NCBI GenBank assembly: GCA_964601165.1
Contig: CAZRMK010000019.1
Coordinates: forward strand, 1-25,647
Origin: Thiosulfativibrio sp964601165
Lineage (GTDB): Bacteria; Pseudomonadota; Gammaproteobacteria; Thiomicrospirales; Thiomicrospiraceae
Direction of reading: 5' to 3'
DNA: 25,647 bases
This document shows positions 23,461-25,647 of this stretch, one piece after another. The translations under genes and the position numbers were made by a program. Under the pieces are notes generated by a model. It was not told the origin of the DNA. It made no database searches and worked only from the letters and a program-made list of their open reading frames with translations. Each line of letters begins with the position of its first letter. The stretch's first letter is position 1.

Positions 23461-24740
23461 GATTGATGTTCTTCTTTATTTGTATTGGTTTTAATTTGTT
23501 GAAGAGATTTAAGGTGGTCAATACGGATTTTAGCAGGCGGATGGCTGTCGTGGTAGCCTGAATAATCCGGATCTGGGGTTAGGCTGCTGGCGTTATCACG
23601 GTACATTTTTAACAGTGCTGAAATTAAATGTTGTGATCCAACGTGCTTGGCGGCAAAGTAGTCGGCTTCAAATTCTTGCTTACGGCTTTTAAAAGCAGCA
23701 ATAGGGCCCAAAAAGAAGAAGACAACAGGAATGACCGTTATAAATAGCAACAATGCCGCCGCAGGGGTGTCGGTTGTCATTCCTAAACTCGTATAAAATT
23801 CTGGCATTTGTGCTAGCCAGCCTAAAATAGCTAGGCCGATTAAACTCATTGCAAAAGTTTCAAAAATACGTTTTTTGATATGTCCGTATTTAAAATGTCC
23901 TAACTCGTGGGCTAAAACCGCTTCGACTTCTTCGGGGGAGAGTTTTTCTAGTAGGGTATCAAAGAATACAATGCGTTTATTTTTGCCAAATCCAGTGAAA
24001 TAGGCGTTACCGTGACCTGAACGAGACGAGCCATCCATTACAAAAATACCTTTTGATTCAAATCCTGTTCTTTCTAGCAAAGATTCAATACGATCTTTCA
24101 TTTCGCCCTTTTCTAAGGGTGAGAATTTATTAAAGATAGGGGCAATCCATTTTGGGTAGGCCCAAAGTAGTAGGATGTTAAAAGCGATCCAAACGAGCCA
24201 AGTATAAAACCACCAAGCTTGATCAAAATAAGCATCCATAATGCTTAGAACTGCCCATAGCAAAGGTAGCCCGATAACGATTCCTAAAGCCCAGCCTTTG
24301 AGAAGGTCGCTGATAAATTTACCAGGTGTGGTCTTGTTAAAGCCAAATTCTTCTTCAATTTTGAAAGTGCTAAGAAGGGCGAAGGGCAGGCTAAGTAGTG
24401 ACATAAACCAAACCGCAGAAATTAAAAAACCTATATCACGCCAAATGGGAATTAATTCTGCTGCTAACCAAAAGTTGTAAATATCTTGAAAGCCACCACC
24501 AAGAGTCATAAATAACAGTACTGCAACACCAAAAAATAGGCTAAATCGTTCAAGTTGCAGTTTAGCTCGTGAGTAATCAGCGGCTTTTTGGTGAGCTTCA
24601 AGAGAGACTACTTCACTGAATTCTTCGGGAACTTTTTCTCTATGTAGTCCAATGTGAAATTGATTTTTAATGTTTAGCCAAGTTTCAATTATCAGGTTAA
24701 CGACTATAGAAATAATAAATATGGTGGTGATCCAGGTCAT
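23457..24740 (-). CDS. M48 family (Ste24-like) membrane zinc metalloprotease
   Basis: Polytopic inner-membrane metallopeptidase resembling CAAX prenyl protease 1 (Ste24), with an M48 N-terminal membrane region and a zinc site. In this 427-residue form the HExxH motif HELGH is at 278-282. The third ligand is probably Glu356 in the EFEADYFAAKH motif. The family segment IEEEFGFNKTTPGKF is present. I chose ATG 24740 because the N-terminus MTWITTIFIISIVV starts a membrane helix. The frame is open to 24809, but that would run through the orn start and promoter region. It is the first gene of the operon with phhB and rsgA. Bacterial substrates are unknown; quality control of membrane proteins is likely. 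Confidence 0.93.
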   Translation of the reverse strand: MTWITTIFIISIVVNLIIETWLNIKNQFHIGLHREKVPEEFSEVVSLEAHQKAADYSRAKLQLERFSLFFGVAVLLFMTLGGGFQDIYNFWLAAELIPIWRDIGFLISAVWFMSLLSLPFALLSTFKIEEEFGFNKTTPGKFISDLLKGWALGIVIGLPLLWAVLSIMDAYFDQAWWFYTWLVWIAFNILLLWAYPKWIAPIFNKFSPLEKGEMKDRIESLLERTGFESKGIFVMDGSSRSGHGNAYFTGFGKNKRIVFFDTLLEKLSPEEVEAVLAHELGHFKYGHIKKRIFETFAMSLIGLAILGWLAQMPEFYTSLGMTTDTPAAALLLFITVIPVVFFFLGPIAAFKSRKQEFEADYFAAKHVGSQHLISALLKMYRDNASSLTPDPDYSGYHDSHPPAKIRIDHLKSLQQIKTNTNKEEHQS

Positions 24741-24755
24741 AAGTTTTTTTGTCCG

Positions 24756-24761
24756 TATAAT
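24756..24761 (+). promoter_or_regulatory. Predicted -10 of orn in a divergent promoter region
   Basis: TATAAT at 24756-24761 gives a start near 24768 and a leader of about 32 bases before GTG 24800. The same bases read ATTATA on the reverse strand, overlapping TATTAT, so orn and the M48 operon probably share overlapping divergent promoters in only 59 bp. The -35 is weak on both strands. Confidence 0.4.
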
Positions 24762-24799
24762 AGCAATTATGGATATTGTAAATAATTTAGGGGGTAAAA

Positions 24800-25366
24800 G
24801 TGAAGTCAAATATCAAATCAGAGTATAACTTAATTTGGCTAGATCTAGAAATGACTGGGTTGGATATTGGTTCTGATACGATTATTGAAATTGCAACGGT
24901 GGTGACGGATTCTCAATTAAATGTTCTGGCAGAAGGACCCGTTATGGCTGTTTATGTCGATCAAGAAAAATTAGATTCTATGGATGAATGGTGTACTGTT
25001 CATCATGGAAACTCTGGTTTAACTAAGCGAGTGCAGGAAAGTCAAATCACTTTGCGAGAAGCTGAATTGACAACGATTGAGTTTTTAAAGCAATGGTCTT
25101 TTAAAGGAAAGTCGCCGATGTGTGGTAATAGCATTTGCCAAGACCGTCGTTTTTTAATTAAAGAAATGCCAGAATTAGAGTTGTTCTTTCATTATCGTAA
25201 CTTAGATGTTAGCAGTTTAAAAGAATTGGCAAAACGCTGGGCGCCTAAAGTGTATGCTTCTCATAAAAAGCAGGGAGCACATTTAGCCTTAGATGATATT
25301 TATGAATCTATTGATGAATTACAGCATTATCGACGCTATTTATTAGCGGAGGTTGCTCAGCCCTAA
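24800..25366 (+). CDS. orn: Oligoribonuclease
   Basis: Cytosolic 3'-5' exonuclease that degrades RNA dinucleotides, including pGpG from c-di-GMP turnover. The DEDDh residues D15, E17, D115, H161 and D166 are all present and map to E. coli Orn with a constant +3 offset. The 188 residues are slightly longer than the E. coli protein (181), with about four extra residues at the C-terminus. GTG 24800 has AGGGGG upstream. The TAA stop (25364-25366) lies inside palindrome D, so the last residues are encoded at the repeat boundary. Confidence 0.98.
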   Translation: MKSNIKSEYNLIWLDLEMTGLDIGSDTIIEIATVVTDSQLNVLAEGPVMAVYVDQEKLDSMDEWCTVHHGNSGLTKRVQESQITLREAELTTIEFLKQWSFKGKSPMCGNSICQDRRFLIKEMPELELFFHYRNLDVSSLKELAKRWAPKVYASHKKQGAHLALDDIYESIDELQHYRRYLLAEVAQP

Positions 25367-25427
25367 TCCGCAAGTAGAAATCAAGGACTTGCACACTAAC
25401 TCATAATTCTACTTGCGGATTAGGGCT
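25359..25427. repeat. Copy D: variant palindrome at the end of orn
   Basis: Arms 25359-25379 and 25407-25427 are perfectly complementary over 21 bp with a 27-base spacer. CCTAATCCGCAAGT is a shortened form of CCTAAATCCTGCAAGT in copies B and E, so it belongs to the same family but to a distinct subtype. The orn stop codon is inside the left arm. No T tract follows. Confidence 0.92.
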
Positions 25428-25438
25428 CAGAAATAGGT

Positions 25439-25467
25439 TTTATAAAAGTATGTTTTTGTTATATAAT
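25439..25467 (+). promoter_or_regulatory. Possible promoter upstream of a short terminator-like hairpin
   Basis: TTTATA (25439-25444) and a perfect TATAAT (25462-25467) are 17 bp apart. A start near 25474 would place the hairpin at 25479-25499 at the very beginning of the transcript, as in an attenuated leader of a gene beyond the window. Confidence 0.35.
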
Positions 25468-25478
25468 CACGCTCTTTT

Positions 25479-25507
25479 CTTACGAATTTATGTCGTAGGA
25501 TTTTTTT
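25479..25507 (+). terminator. Terminator-like hairpin with T tract
   Basis: CTTACGA (25479-25485) pairs with TCGTAGG (25493-25499), including one G-U, over a seven-base loop. One A and seven T follow. It could terminate orn transcripts or attenuate the adjacent leader. Confidence 0.5.
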
Positions 25508-25547
25508 AAACTTTAATTTAAATTATATAACCCCTTTTATTTTTTTT

Positions 25548-25586
25548 ACCTAAATCCTGCAAGTGGTTGTGCGTATATGGCGTAAG
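25548..25586. repeat. Copy E: truncated member of the palindrome family
   Basis: ACCTAAATCCTGCAAGTGGTTGTGC and the following centre match the left arm and loop of copy C. After 25586 the similarity stops and no right arm with GGATTTAGGT follows. It is a 3'-truncated or decayed copy. Confidence 0.75.
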
Positions 25587-25647
25587 CTATTAATTTGTAG
25601 AACAATTTTCATTCGAGTGGAATACTTATTGATATTCCCGAAGAATT

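Larger units (their letters stand above)
25428..25647. other. Right-hand gene-free end
   Basis: After palindrome D this stretch has no supported gene. It contains a possible promoter and short hairpin with a T tract (25439-25507), an A/T-rich stretch, the truncated repeat copy E (25548-25586), and a small inverted repeat GGAATA/TATTCC near the end. A reverse-strand frame enters from the right edge and stops inside copy E; it is too short to call. Confidence 0.5.

Noticed and set aside
24741..24809. Longer start for the M48 peptidase
   Set aside because: It would cover the divergent promoter region and overlap the orn start. ATG 24740 begins the expected membrane helix.
25549..25645. Reverse-strand partial gene entering from the right edge and ending in copy E
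   Set aside because: Only about 30 codons, a third of them from the repeat, with no recognised motif. It would fit the pattern of gene ends in repeats but cannot be supported here.

Overview
The window is AT-rich, densely coding bacterial chromosome from a gammaproteobacterium. The evidence is an MSHA-type type IV pilus assembly operon, the block ndk-rlmN-hisS-yfgM-bamB-der, an E. coli-like membrane D-lactate dehydrogenase, an Orn whose catalytic residues match E. coli with a constant +3 offset, and a one-piece tmRNA with the tag ANDNNYSLAA. A marine Methylococcales-like relative would fit this gene mix and base composition, but I cannot prove that from sequence alone.

Layout. (1) 1-10187, + strand: a terminator of an off-window gene and a promoter, then eight tightly packed MSHA secretion genes in the order mshM-L-N-E-G-I-J-K. 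They encode the envelope ATPase, secretin, TPR protein, c-di-GMP-type extension ATPase, inner-membrane platform, and PilM/N-, PilO- and PilP-like alignment proteins. No pilin or prepilin peptidase gene is present. (2) 10295-11204: tmRNA with promoter and terminator, then about 470 bp without genes. This stretch holds repeated short motifs resembling integrase arm sites, a self-complementary candidate small RNA, and a degenerate palindrome. (3) 11205-17985, + strand: ndk, rlmN, hisS, yfgM, bamB, der and a DUF3024 gene, covering nucleotide balance, rRNA/tRNA modification, tRNA charging, outer-membrane assembly and ribosome assembly. (4) 18026-21724, - strand: a small DUF1640-like gene bracketed by palindromes, dld and serA almost fused in one operon, and a small periplasmic cytochrome c. 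(5) 21934-22113, + strand: an unrecognised 59-residue two-helix membrane protein. (6) 22120-24740, - strand: a coupled M48 peptidase-phhB-rsgA operon, divergent from orn (+, 24800-25366). (7) The right end holds two more palindromes and a short promoter/terminator-like leader.

The main unexplained feature is a dispersed palindromic repeat family (core ACCTAAATCCTGCAAGT) with five recognisable copies. Three of them sit exactly on gene ends, so that stop codons of DUF3024, dld and orn lie inside the repeat arms. Two copies bracket the DUF1640-like gene. The other items worth testing are the candidate small RNA at 10909-11000, the integrase-like scar beside ssrA, and an unrelated palindrome in the bamB leader.
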